Below are positions 35,012 to 42,725 of a stretch of DNA of 64,000 bases, piece after piece. The position numbers and the translations under genes are program-made. The stretch is from Allocoprobacillus sp002160865 (lineage in GTDB: Bacteria; Bacillota_I; Bacilli_A; Erysipelotrichales; Coprobacillaceae), in the NCBI RefSeq assembly GCF_042850985.1, contig NZ_AP031415.1, forward strand, positions 868,001-932,000, in the 5' to 3' direction. The notes beneath the pieces are model-generated. The model was not told the DNA's origin. It was given only the letters and a program-made list of their open reading frames with translations, and did no database searches. Position 1 is the stretch's first letter. Every line of letters starts with the position of its first letter.

Positions 35012-35758
35012 TTGGGAAGAAAAAGCAAATATTCTAAAGAACTAAAAATAGAAATATGTAAACGTTATTTGAATGGTGAAGAATCTACTTATTCATTAGC
35101 TGATGAAATTGGCACAAATAATATGGTTGTTTATAGATGGGTTAAAAAATACAATGCTTTTGGTGAATCAGCTTTTGATGATTTAAAATCAAATAATGCA
35201 TATACTAAAACATTTAAACGGATGGTTGTAGATGCTTATTTAAACGGCGAAGGTTCATTAGATGATCTGGCAATAAAATATAATATTTCTTCTAATAGCA
35301 CTATCATAAAGTGGATAAAAGATTATAATAGTCATATGGAATTGAAGGATTACATTCCTGGAGGAGAAGATATCTATATGGCGAAAAGCAGAAAAGTAAA
35401 TAAAGAAGAACGTATTGAAATTGTAAAGTATTGTCTTGAACATGATTTGGACTATAAGACAACAGCTAAGGTATTTGAAACAACTTACGCTAATGTCTTT
35501 AATTGGGTCAAGAAGTATAAGGAAAAAGGCGAAGATGGTTTAGGTGATAGACGTGGACATCATAAAGCTGATGAAGAAGTTGATGAAATGACTTTATTAA
35601 AACGACAGCTCAAACAAAAGGAATATGAACTTGAAATGGCACTATTGGAGGTAAGAATGTTAAAAAAATTGGACGAGATAGAAAGAAGGCGATATACAGA
35701 GAAAGCAAATATGAAGAAGAATATGAAGCAATCAAAGAAATTAGCGAAGAAGAAGTAG
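35012..35758 (+). CDS. IS3-family OrfA, long multi-HTH form
   Basis: 248 residues from a TTG start with GGGAGG eight bases upstream. Three helix-turn-helix repeats of the IS3 / Tnp-1 kind: KYSKELKIEICKRYLNG, AYTKTFKRMVVDAYLNG and KVNKEERIEIVKYCLEH, each followed by a VYRWVKKY-like second helix. Then a coiled-coil stretch (LLKRQLKQKEYELEMALLEVRMLKKLDE). OrfA binds the IS ends. Longer than the usual 90-180 residues because of the repeated HTH units. It is fused to OrfB by frameshifting at 35662-35668. Confidence 0.9.
   Translation: MGRKSKYSKELKIEICKRYLNGEESTYSLADEIGTNNMVVYRWVKKYNAFGESAFDDLKSNNAYTKTFKRMVVDAYLNGEGSLDDLAIKYNISSNSTIIKWIKDYNSHMELKDYIPGGEDIYMAKSRKVNKEERIEIVKYCLEHDLDYKTTAKVFETTYANVFNWVKKYKEKGEDGLGDRRGHHKADEEVDEMTLLKRQLKQKEYELEMALLEVRMLKKLDEIERRRYTEKANMKKNMKQSKKLAKKK
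35647..35668 (+). promoter_or_regulatory. Programmed -1 frameshift site of the IS3 element
   Basis: Slippery heptamer A AAA AAA at 35662-35668 in the orfA frame, with an internal Shine-Dalgarno GGAGG at 35647-35651 about ten bases before it, the stimulatory arrangement known in IS3 elements. After the shift the frame reads KKIGRDRKKAIYRESKYEEE without stops into OrfB. Confidence 0.75.
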
Positions 35759-35787
35759 ATAAAGGAAACACACCAAATATATCACTT

Positions 35788-36696
35788 ATGTGTAGAATAC
35801 TTGATGTCAAACGTGCAAACTATTATAAATGGCTTCATCATGAAAAGAGTATTGTAGACAAGGAAAATGAAGAGATAGCTGAGCTGATCAAAGAATATCA
35901 TAAAAAATATAACGGATTATTAGGTTATAGAATGATGGCTGATAGAATAAATAGAGATCATCATAGACATTATAGTGACAAACGTATCTATAAGATCATG
36001 AGGACATTAGGTATTCAAAGCATCATTCGACCTAAACGAAGAAGTTGTACAGTTAGAAAAAATAACAACACAGCTAAGAATAATCTTAATAGAGATTTCA
36101 ATGCATCAAGACCAAATGAAAAATGGGTAACTGATGTCACAGAATTCAAATATGGCCCACATAATGAATATAAGCTTTATTTGAGTGCATTTCTTGATCT
36201 CTATGATAGAACAGTCGTCAGTTATGAAGTTGGTAATCACAATAATAATATTCTTGTTTTTAATACATTTGATAAAGCAATTCAAGCTAATAAAGATGCA
36301 CATCCTTTATGTCATTCGGATGGAGGATATCAATACACAAGTCCAGCCTTTGTAAATATCCTTAAAGAGCAGGGAATGACACAAAGCATGTCAAGAGTTC
36401 ACTGCTGCATAGATAATGGACCAATGGAAGGCTTTTGGGGAATCATGAAATGTGAGATGTATTATTATGGAAAACATTACAACACAAAGGACGAACTTAT
36501 TAAGGCTATTGATGATTGGATTCATTATTACATGTATGAAAGATATCAAAGAAGATTTGGAGTAAAGACACCATATGAAGTGAGAAGAGAAGCACTATCA
36601 TTACAAACACCAAATCAATATCCAATATTAGAAAATAAAAGAATCATAAAATATAAACAAGAACATTATACAAGTAATACAACATTAGCTGCATAA
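35788..36696 (+). CDS. IS3-family transposase OrfB (DDE integrase domain)
   Basis: 302 residues counted from the first ATG; the open frame begins at the frameshift site about 120 bases earlier, and the active form is probably the OrfAB fusion. HTH_21-like region YRMMADRINRDHHRHYSDKRIYKIM, then the rve core: KWVTDVTEFKYG (first Asp), CHSDGGYQYTSPAF (second Asp) and CIDNGPMEGFWGIMKCE (Glu). Intact. Confidence 0.94.
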   Translation: MCRILDVKRANYYKWLHHEKSIVDKENEEIAELIKEYHKKYNGLLGYRMMADRINRDHHRHYSDKRIYKIMRTLGIQSIIRPKRRSCTVRKNNNTAKNNLNRDFNASRPNEKWVTDVTEFKYGPHNEYKLYLSAFLDLYDRTVVSYEVGNHNNNILVFNTFDKAIQANKDAHPLCHSDGGYQYTSPAFVNILKEQGMTQSMSRVHCCIDNGPMEGFWGIMKCEMYYYGKHYNTKDELIKAIDDWIHYYMYERYQRRFGVKTPYEVRREALSLQTPNQYPILENKRIIKYKQEHYTSNTTLAA

Positions 36697-36781
36697 AGAA
36701 AAATGAAGTTGTCTCCTCGGCAACTTCATCAAAAACATTTTTAATTATTTCACCTGTCTACTTGACAGGGGCGGTTCAATT

Positions 36782-36792
36782 TCAGAGCTTTT
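36782..36792 (-). terminator. Right arm of the split terminator
   Basis: TCAGAGCTTTT, partner of the arm at 34935-34945. On its own it cannot form the hairpin, so transcription from the GGGtGRT operon may now run into the IS in antisense. Confidence 0.7.
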
Positions 36793-36812
36793 CATATGTT
36801 TCATAGTTTAAA

Positions 36813-37811
36813 TTATTTACTAGCTTCTTCGATAGCTACAGCAACAGCAACAGTTGCTCCAACCATTGGGTTGTTACCCATACCGATTAATCCCATCATT
36901 TCTACGTGAGCAGGAACTGAAGAAGAACCAGCAAATTGAGCATCACTGTGCATACGTCCCATAGTATCAGTCATACCATAAGAAGCAGGACCAGCAGCCA
37001 TATTATCAGGATGTAATGTACGTCCTGTTCCTCCACCAGAAGCTACTGAGAAATATTTTTTACCTTGTTCAACACATTCTTTTTTATAAGTACCAGCAAC
37101 TGGATGTTGGAAACGAGTAGGGTTAGTAGAGTTACCAGTAATAGAAACATCTACACCTTCTTTGTGCATAATAGCAACACCTTCACGAACATCATCAGCA
37201 CCATAGCAGTTAACTTTTGCTCTTGGACCATCTGAGTAAGCTGTTCTTGATACTTCTTTGACTTCACCTGTAAAATAATCAAATTGAGTTTCTACATAAG
37301 TGAAACCATTGATTCTTGAAATAATTTTAGCAGCATCTTTTCCTAAACCATTTAAAATAACTCTTAATGGTTTTGTTCTTACTTTATTTGCTTTTTCAGC
37401 AATTTTGATAGCTCCTTCAGCAGCAGCAAATGATTCATGTCCAGCTAAGAAAGCAAAACATTCAGTTTTTTCATCTAATAACATTGATCCTAAGTTACCA
37501 TGTCCTAAACCAACTTTACGATCATCAGCAACAGATCCTGGAATACAGAATGATTGTAAACCAACACCGATTGTTTTAGCAGCATCTACTGCTTTTGTAT
37601 CTCCGTTTTTGATTGCCATTGCAGCACCTACTATATAAGCCCAACAAGCATTTTCAAAACAGATAGGTTGAGTTGATTTAACGATGTTATAAACATCAAT
37701 ACCTTTTTCATCACAAATTGCTTTAGCTTCTTCAATTGATTTAATATCATATTTAGCTAATGCAGCGTTAATCTGATCAATTCTACGTTCATAATTTTCA
37801 AATAATGCCAT
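36813..37811 (-). CDS. GGGtGRT-family protein
   Basis: 332 residues. The namesake motif is present as SVASGGGTGRTLHPDN near residue 265, with the well conserved GLGHGNLGSMLLDEKTECFAFLAGHESFAAAEGA, SITGNSTNPTRFQHPVAGTYK and HVEMMGLIGMGNNPMVGATVAVAVA. No signal peptide or membrane segment. The family is conserved in gut anaerobes, has no assigned activity and is normally encoded beside a NifU-like protein, as here (15 bases apart, same operon). A role in Fe-S or metal handling is inference from the partner. Confidence 0.88.
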   Translation of the reverse strand: MALFENYERRIDQINAALAKYDIKSIEEAKAICDEKGIDVYNIVKSTQPICFENACWAYIVGAAMAIKNGDTKAVDAAKTIGVGLQSFCIPGSVADDRKVGLGHGNLGSMLLDEKTECFAFLAGHESFAAAEGAIKIAEKANKVRTKPLRVILNGLGKDAAKIISRINGFTYVETQFDYFTGEVKEVSRTAYSDGPRAKVNCYGADDVREGVAIMHKEGVDVSITGNSTNPTRFQHPVAGTYKKECVEQGKKYFSVASGGGTGRTLHPDNMAAGPASYGMTDTMGRMHSDAQFAGSSSVPAHVEMMGLIGMGNNPMVGATVAVAVAIEEASK

Positions 37812-37826
37812 CTTCGTACCCCTCCA

Positions 37827-38519
37827 TTATTCCTTTCTTGGATCGATGTATTTTGTAGCACTATCAAATCTACCATAAGTACCAGTAGCTTCTTTTAATG
37901 CTTCATTAGCATCTTTTCCAGATTTAATCATATCCATCATTCTTCCAAGATTAATGAATTCATAACCGATGATTTCATTATTATCATCTAAAGCGATTCT
38001 GTTAATGTAACCTTCAGTTAATTCAAGATATCTAGGTCCTTTTAATTTTGTAGAGTATGAAGTACCAACCATACTTCTTAATCCTTTACCTAAATCTTCA
38101 AGACCAGCTCCTACAGAAAGTCCACCTTCTGAGAAAGCAGATTGGCTACGTCCATAAACGATTTGTAAGAATAATTCTCTCATTGCAGTGTTAATAGCGT
38201 CACAAACTAAGTCAGTATTTAAACCTTCTAATAAAGTTTTACCAACCAAAGCTTCACTAGCCATAGCAGCAGAGTGAGTCATTCCAGAGCATCCGATTGT
38301 TTCAATTAATGCTTCTTCAATAATTCCTTCTTTTACATTTAATGATAGTTTACATGCACCTTGTTGAGGAGCGCACCAACCAATACCATGTGTAAAACCA
38401 GAAATATCTTTGATTTCTCTTGAATATACCCATTTTCCTTCTTCAGGAATTGGAGCACATCCATGACTTGCACCACGTGCAACAGTACACATTTCTTCTA
38501 CTTCTTTTGTATAAATCAT
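37827..38519 (-). CDS. NifU/IscU-like Fe-S scaffold protein, GGGtGRT partner
   Basis: 230 residues; ribosome site GAAAGGAG. The N-terminal half has the NifU-N/IscU fold signals: WCAPQQGACKLSLNVKEGIIEEALIETIGCSGMTHSAAMASEALVGKTL, with Cys in CxPQQGAC and GCSGM that match two of the three IscU ligands, and a third Cys in TDLVCDA. The first 30 residues add CTVARGASHGCAPIP. The C-terminal extension (from about 145) is not in IscU. It is first in the operon with the GGGtGRT gene and has its own consensus promoter. Confidence 0.85.
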   Translation of the reverse strand: MIYTKEVEEMCTVARGASHGCAPIPEEGKWVYSREIKDISGFTHGIGWCAPQQGACKLSLNVKEGIIEEALIETIGCSGMTHSAAMASEALVGKTLLEGLNTDLVCDAINTAMRELFLQIVYGRSQSAFSEGGLSVGAGLEDLGKGLRSMVGTSYSTKLKGPRYLELTEGYINRIALDDNNEIIGYEFINLGRMMDMIKSGKDANEALKEATGTYGRFDSATKYIDPRKE

Positions 38520-38559
38520 TTTTTTACTCCTTTCATCTTCAAAATGATTAGCCAGACAA

Positions 38560-38605
38560 ATCAGAAAATTGTGCTTCTTTTCTGATTGTGGTGAAGGAAT
38601 TCACC
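38560..38605 (-). other. Two hairpins in the 5' leader of the NifU-like / GGGtGRT operon
   Basis: Leader of about 90 bases. Hairpin 1: GGTGAA / TTCACC with a four-base loop (38605-38590). Hairpin 2: ATCAGAAAA / TTTTCTGAT with a nine-base loop (38586-38560). Neither is followed by a T run, so a terminator is unlikely; a stability or protein-binding element is possible. Confidence 0.5.
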
Positions 38606-38612
38606 TACTGTG

Positions 38613-38641
38613 ATTATAAGTCAAATAGCCTCTAAAGTCAA
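38613..38641 (-). promoter_or_regulatory. Promoter of the NifU-like / GGGtGRT operon
   Basis: Minus strand TTGACT (38641-38636), 17-base spacer, TATAAT (38618-38613): near consensus, so the operon is probably highly expressed. Confidence 0.8.
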
Positions 38642-38757
38642 TGTAGAGCGTACTTTCATAGTGAAAAAATTATCAAAAAATGCAAAATATAAAGATTTAC
38701 TCATTGCAAATATCAAATAAATAAGATATAATGAAATTGCTTTAAGTAAATATTAGT

Positions 38758-38789
38758 TTTAAAAAAAGAAATAGCAAAACTATTTCTTT
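38758..38789 (-). terminator. Terminator of the XRE gene
   Basis: Minus-strand stem AAAGAAATAG / CTATTTCTTT with a five-base loop and T run; the stop codon is within the stem. Confidence 0.75.
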
Positions 38790-39133
38790 AAATGATTCAT
38801 CTTTTCAATAATATTCATAAGCGACTGAATACCTTCCAACAATATTTCACGTTCTTTAGGAGAAAGACTTCTCATATATTGAATGACTTTTTCTTCATCT
38901 TTACCTTGAATTAACAAATCAGGGTTGCCATGACTATTCAAATGCAAGAGATGATTCAAATCAATATCAAGAATCTGACAAATATCTTTAAGAATATCCA
39001 GACGTGGAAAGTTCGTATCTGTTACATATGCTGAAAAGGCACCGGGTGAAATATTTAATTTTTTAGCAATCTCTTTTTGTGTCATATTCTTTTCTTCTAA
39101 TCTGGTTGCTAAAATTTTGCCAATTTTTAACAT
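38780..39133 (-). CDS. XRE-family regulator (117 aa)
   Basis: HTH at residues 5-63 (LATRLEEKNMTQKEIAKKLNISPGAFSAYVTDTNFPRLDIL), then a helical C-terminus with MRSLSPKEREILLEGIQSL. Ribosome site CGAGGTGA. Divergent from the unknown gene at 39287; the 153-base gap holds a promoter for that gene, so mutual control is possible. Confidence 0.88.
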   Translation of the reverse strand: MLKIGKILATRLEEKNMTQKEIAKKLNISPGAFSAYVTDTNFPRLDILKDICQILDIDLNHLLHLNSHGNPDLLIQGKDEEKVIQYMRSLSPKEREILLEGIQSLMNIIEKMNHLKK

Positions 39134-39211
39134 TTATCTCACCTCGTCTTTTACCATTATATCGGAGAGTTAGGAAAATCTGTGGAATATTCATGAATAA
39201 TTGATTTATAT

Positions 39212-39240
39212 TTGATATCCATTTAAACTGTTGTTATAAT
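39212..39240 (+). promoter_or_regulatory. Promoter of the unknown gene at 39287
   Basis: TTGATA (39212-39217), 17-base spacer, TATAAT (39235-39240). Confidence 0.7.
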
Positions 39241-39286
39241 GAAAAAAATAATAGATAAAAAAGTAACTATATAAGGAGATGTTCCT

Positions 39287-39970
39287 ATGTATATATATGA
39301 TTTTTTTCATTCTCTAACCTTTTTACAACCATCTGATCAATTTTTTGATGAAGATTTCTTAGCTGATAAATATCATGTTCAAGTGATTCATCATAGTCAG
39401 CTCACTGAAAATGTTTCCTATCATCAAAAAGCAAACTTCTATCTTATTTATACAAAACAAGAACATTCAAAAAAATTTTATGCCTACAGTTTAGATAACT
39501 TATATCAATATATAAAGCAGTTATCTTTGATGAAAATTACAATTCCTGCTTCTCAGGCTATTTATTTAGAAGCTGGTATTCTTGAAGCCATTTATTTGTA
39601 TGATTATCTTTTATCAAATTCTTTAATGAATTCTTATTCTCATCTATTATTACCATTATCTTATCTTGATAATCTTTTTTGTGGATGTCCCCAAAATAAT
39701 AAAAATGATTATCCACAAACTTATCATATAGAATGTCTACAACAACTCTATATTCTTCGTTTTTATTATTTCATTATTCAATATTGTTATAATCGTTTTC
39801 AGTGTCAACAACATCTTGTCTTAACACACCCATATCATTTTGATATTCTTGTACAAAATAAGCTGACACAATATTTAAAAGTCAGACCGATAAAACATAT
39901 TCAAGATTTGACTTTTTTAGATAATCCTATCCTTGATCAATATATACATTCACTTCAAAATGATTCTTAG
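39287..39970 (+). CDS. Hypothetical protein (227 aa)
   Basis: Real gene by all signals: strong promoter, AAGGAGATG ribosome site, own terminator. No family recognised. The protein is soluble, unusually rich in Tyr, His, Gln, Leu and Phe, with several Cys (LFCGCPQ, IECLQQ, YCYNRFQCQQH). No signal peptide. Residues 85-115 (ASQAIYLEAGILEAIYLYDYLLSNS) are a clear amphipathic helical block. Paired head-to-head with an XRE regulator. Confidence 0.7.
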   Translation: MYIYDFFHSLTFLQPSDQFFDEDFLADKYHVQVIHHSQLTENVSYHQKANFYLIYTKQEHSKKFYAYSLDNLYQYIKQLSLMKITIPASQAIYLEAGILEAIYLYDYLLSNSLMNSYSHLLLPLSYLDNLFCGCPQNNKNDYPQTYHIECLQQLYILRFYYFIIQYCYNRFQCQQHLVLTHPYHFDILVQNKLTQYLKVRPIKHIQDLTFLDNPILDQYIHSLQNDS

Positions 39971-39983
39971 GAATCATTTTTTT
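39957..39983 (+). terminator. Terminator of the unknown gene
   Basis: AAAATGATTC / GAATCATTTT with a four-base loop, then T run. Confidence 0.85.
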
Positions 39984-40053
39984 AACAAAAAATAAAGAAA
40001 TATGCAATAATATAACTAATCATCTCATTAGTATAGTGAAAGGGGGAAAAAAT

Positions 40054-40569
40054 ATGAATCAAAAAGAAATAGATGATCTCATTCTTCAGATTCCCCATAT
40101 TGATAATGCTTTAGATCAATTGTATGAAAAAACAAAAACAAGTGTTTTTGCCTATATTATGAGCATTATCAAAAACTACGATGATAGTAGTGATATTTTA
40201 CAAGAAGTATATGTGAAAATTTATTTAGCGGCTAAAAATTATCAATCACAGAAAAAACCACTTGCATGGATTTATACAATCGCAAGAAATGAAAGTTATC
40301 TTCATTTACGAAGACAAAATGTAACACAGGAATATCAGGATCATTTGTATTGTCCTCCAGAAACAGATATGCATACTCAAATGATTTTAGAACATTTATT
40401 TGAAAGTCTAAATGATCAGGAAAGAGAAGTCATTATTATGCATTCTTTATGGGGATTGAAACATCATGAAATAGCAAGTTTATTAAATATTCCTATAGCG
40501 ACATCCTTATCAAGCTATCATCGTGGTATGAAGAAAATGAAAAAGATAGGAGAGAAGACTTATGAATGA
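40054..40569 (+). CDS. ECF-type RNA polymerase sigma factor
   Basis: 171 residues from ATG 40054 (AAAGGGGGAA upstream; an earlier in-frame ATG overlaps the site). Region 2: FAYIMSIIKNYDDSSDILQEVYVKIY with PLAWIYTIARNESYLHLRR; region 4: LNDQEREVIIMHSLWGLKHHEIASLLNIPIATSLSSYHRGMKKMKK. It directs polymerase to a small regulon and is held by the anti-sigma factor encoded next, which it overlaps by eight bases. The leader has a small dyad ACTAAT / ATTAGT at 40015-40032. Confidence 0.93.
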   Translation: MNQKEIDDLILQIPHIDNALDQLYEKTKTSVFAYIMSIIKNYDDSSDILQEVYVKIYLAAKNYQSQKKPLAWIYTIARNESYLHLRRQNVTQEYQDHLYCPPETDMHTQMILEHLFESLNDQEREVIIMHSLWGLKHHEIASLLNIPIATSLSSYHRGMKKMKKIGEKTYE

Positions 40570-41956
40570 AATCAAAAAGGCTTTTAAGAAAATAACACCT
40601 CATCGCTTAGATGAAATTAAAGAAGAATTAAAATATCGAGATGAAAATATTGTAGTAGAAACCAAAAAGAAAAAAAGACATTATCTCTTTGCAGTTCCAG
40701 TGGCTGCTGTATGTATGGCTATGGTATTAATGTTGTTGCCTTCAACACATGCTGTGGAAACAGTTGTCGGTTTAGATGTCAATCCTAGTGTGGAATTGAA
40801 TCTAGATAACGATTATAAAATTGTTGATGTCAAGACAAACAATGAAGATGGTAAAAAAATTGTTGGTGATATGAATTTAAAAGGTAGTGATATTGAAGTT
40901 GGTGTCAATGCTTTGATTGGTGCTATGTTGAAAGAGGGTTATATTGATGAATTAAAAAATTCATTACTGATTTCTGTGACTGGTGATAATGAACAGGAAA
41001 ATGAAAAGCTCAGAGAACAGCTTTCATTGAATATTGATGAATTATTGAAAGCCAGTGATATTAATGGTTCCATTGTTTCACAGACAATCAGTGATAAGGA
41101 TATTGAAGCACTGGCTAAGCAATATCAGATTTCTGTAGGAAAAGCTGAAATTATTCAACAGCTTGTTTCTAAGAATTCATTATATACATTTGATTCATTG
41201 AAGAATCTGTCTATTCATGAATTGAATCTCTTATTACAAAGCAATCAGGTTGATCAGGTATCCATTACAGGCAATGCCAGTGAAAGTGGATATATCGGAA
41301 AAGAGAAAGCACAGCAGATTGCATTGACAGATGCTAATGTATCGAATCCAGAGATGGCAAAGGTAGAGATGGATTATGATGATGGTGTGATGATATATGA
41401 AGTTGAATTCTATAAGAATCAAGTAGAATATGATTATGAAATCAATGCAACAACAGGAGCGATTGTGAAAAAAGAAAAAGACAATGAACATTCTACACAA
41501 TCATCAAGTCAATCAACTCAACAAAATCAGACAACATCTTCATCAAACAACCAGATTTCACAGGAACAGGCAAAATCAATTGCGAAAAATCATGCCGGAG
41601 TTAGCACAGTAAGTCAAGAAAAGATGGAAAAAGATTATGATGATGGTATTTATGAATATGAGTATGAATTTGTCAGTGGCAATTATAAATATGAATATAA
41701 GATTAATGGAACAACAGGTTCAATCTTAAAGCATGAAAAGGAATATGTTGGTCAAGTGAAAATCAATCACAATGATGCGAAACAAAAAGCATTCCAACAT
41801 GCAGGTGTTTCATCATCAAATGTTTATGATGTCGATGTTGAATTAGATGATCATCACTATGAAGTTTCTTTTAAATCTGGACATTATGAATATGAATATG
41901 AAATCAGTGCTGAAAATGGATCTATTCTTTCACATGAAAAAGACTATGACGATTAG
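40562..41956 (+). CDS. RsgI-like anti-sigma factor with PepSY repeats
   Basis: 464 residues. Cytosolic N-terminus (1-40), one membrane segment (43-62, LFAVPVAAVCMAMVLMLLP), then an RsgI-type outside domain: VVGLDVNPSVELNLDNDYKIVDV. The Asn-Pro in this block is the self-cleavage site described for RsgI proteins. After about 240 come three PepSY-type repeats (EKAQQIALTDANVSNPEMAKVE, EQAKSIAKNHAGVSTVSQEKME, NDAKQKAFQHAGVSSSNVYDVD), each ending in a Tyr/Glu-rich strand, with a Ser/Gln/Thr linker between the first and second. Likely senses a wall or envelope signal and releases the sigma factor by proteolysis (family knowledge plus inference). Confidence 0.88.
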   Translation: MNEIKKAFKKITPHRLDEIKEELKYRDENIVVETKKKKRHYLFAVPVAAVCMAMVLMLLPSTHAVETVVGLDVNPSVELNLDNDYKIVDVKTNNEDGKKIVGDMNLKGSDIEVGVNALIGAMLKEGYIDELKNSLLISVTGDNEQENEKLREQLSLNIDELLKASDINGSIVSQTISDKDIEALAKQYQISVGKAEIIQQLVSKNSLYTFDSLKNLSIHELNLLLQSNQVDQVSITGNASESGYIGKEKAQQIALTDANVSNPEMAKVEMDYDDGVMIYEVEFYKNQVEYDYEINATTGAIVKKEKDNEHSTQSSSQSTQQNQTTSSSNNQISQEQAKSIAKNHAGVSTVSQEKMEKDYDDGIYEYEYEFVSGNYKYEYKINGTTGSILKHEKEYVGQVKINHNDAKQKAFQHAGVSSSNVYDVDVELDDHHYEVSFKSGHYEYEYEISAENGSILSHEKDYDD

Positions 41957-41983
41957 AAGAAGTGACAAGCTTCTTCTTTTTTC
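41955..41983 (+). terminator. Terminator of the sigma / anti-sigma operon
   Basis: AGAAGAAG / CTTCTTCT with a seven-base loop, then TTTTTT. Confidence 0.85.
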
Positions 41984-42044
41984 TTAATAAATTCTTAAAA
42001 CATTCACATGAATAATGTAATATAATGATGAATGAGGTGAGAAT

Positions 42045-42725
42045 ATGAATATTTTAGTTGTTGATGATGAAAAAGAAATTGCTGATTTAGTAGAATTATA
42101 TTTAAAAAATGAAAACTTTCATGTTTTTAAATTTTATAATGGTTGCGATGCTTTATGTTGTGTTGAAACAGAGGATATTGATTTGGCTGTATTGGATATT
42201 ATGTTGCCTGATATTGATGGTTTAAAAATATGTTCTAAAATACGTGAAACGAAAATTTTCCCTATTATTATGTTGACTGCCAAAGAAACGGAAATAGATA
42301 AGATTACCGGTTTAACAATGGGGGCTGATGATTATGTCACAAAACCTTTTCGACCATTAGAACTGATGGCAAGAATTAAGGCACAATTACGTCGATATGC
42401 AATGATGTCACCTAAAAAAGATGAATCTGTTTTAACAATAGGGGCTTTAACTATTGATAAAGATAATCATCATTGTTATTTAGATAATCAATTATTGTCA
42501 TTGACTCCAACTGAATTTTCTATTTTATGGTTGCTATGTTCCAATAAGGGAAAAGTTGTCAGTGTTGATCAGATTTTTCACGATTTATGGGGTGAGAAGT
42601 ATTATACAAATTCTAGTAGTTCAATTATGGTTCATATTCGACATTTAAGAGAAAAAATGAATGATTCTGCTGAAAATCCACGTTATATTCAAACTGTATG
42701 GGGAGTAGGTTATAAAATTGAATAA
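42045..42725 (+). CDS. OmpR-family response regulator, VanR-like
   Basis: 226 residues. Receiver domain with NILVVDDEKEIADLVELYLKNENF, phospho-acceptor Asp51 in LAVLDIMLPD and the KPF Lys in DDYVTKPFRPLELMARIKAQLRRY. Winged-helix output SLTPTEFSILWLLCSNKGKVVS, IMVHIRHLREKMND, YIQTVWGVGYKIE. The wording of these blocks is very close to VanR of glycopeptide-resistance clusters, but no vanHAX-type genes are near. It overlaps the kinase gene by eight bases. Confidence 0.93.
   Translation: MNILVVDDEKEIADLVELYLKNENFHVFKFYNGCDALCCVETEDIDLAVLDIMLPDIDGLKICSKIRETKIFPIIMLTAKETEIDKITGLTMGADDYVTKPFRPLELMARIKAQLRRYAMMSPKKDESVLTIGALTIDKDNHHCYLDNQLLSLTPTEFSILWLLCSNKGKVVSVDQIFHDLWGEKYYTNSSSSIMVHIRHLREKMNDSAENPRYIQTVWGVGYKIE

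Larger units (their letters stand above)
34949..36778 (+). mobile_element. IS3-family (IS150-like) insertion sequence
   Basis: 1,830 bp with TG...CA ends. Right end complement TGAACCGCCCC, left end TGATATGATAACCTCC; the inner inverted repeats match at 34966-34986 (AGTAGACAGTGTAAATAATT) and 36742-36762. A 3-bp target repeat ATT flanks it (34946-34948 and 36779-36781). Two overlapping-phase genes with a -1 frameshift signal between them. Inserted in the loop of a terminator hairpin. Confidence 0.9.
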
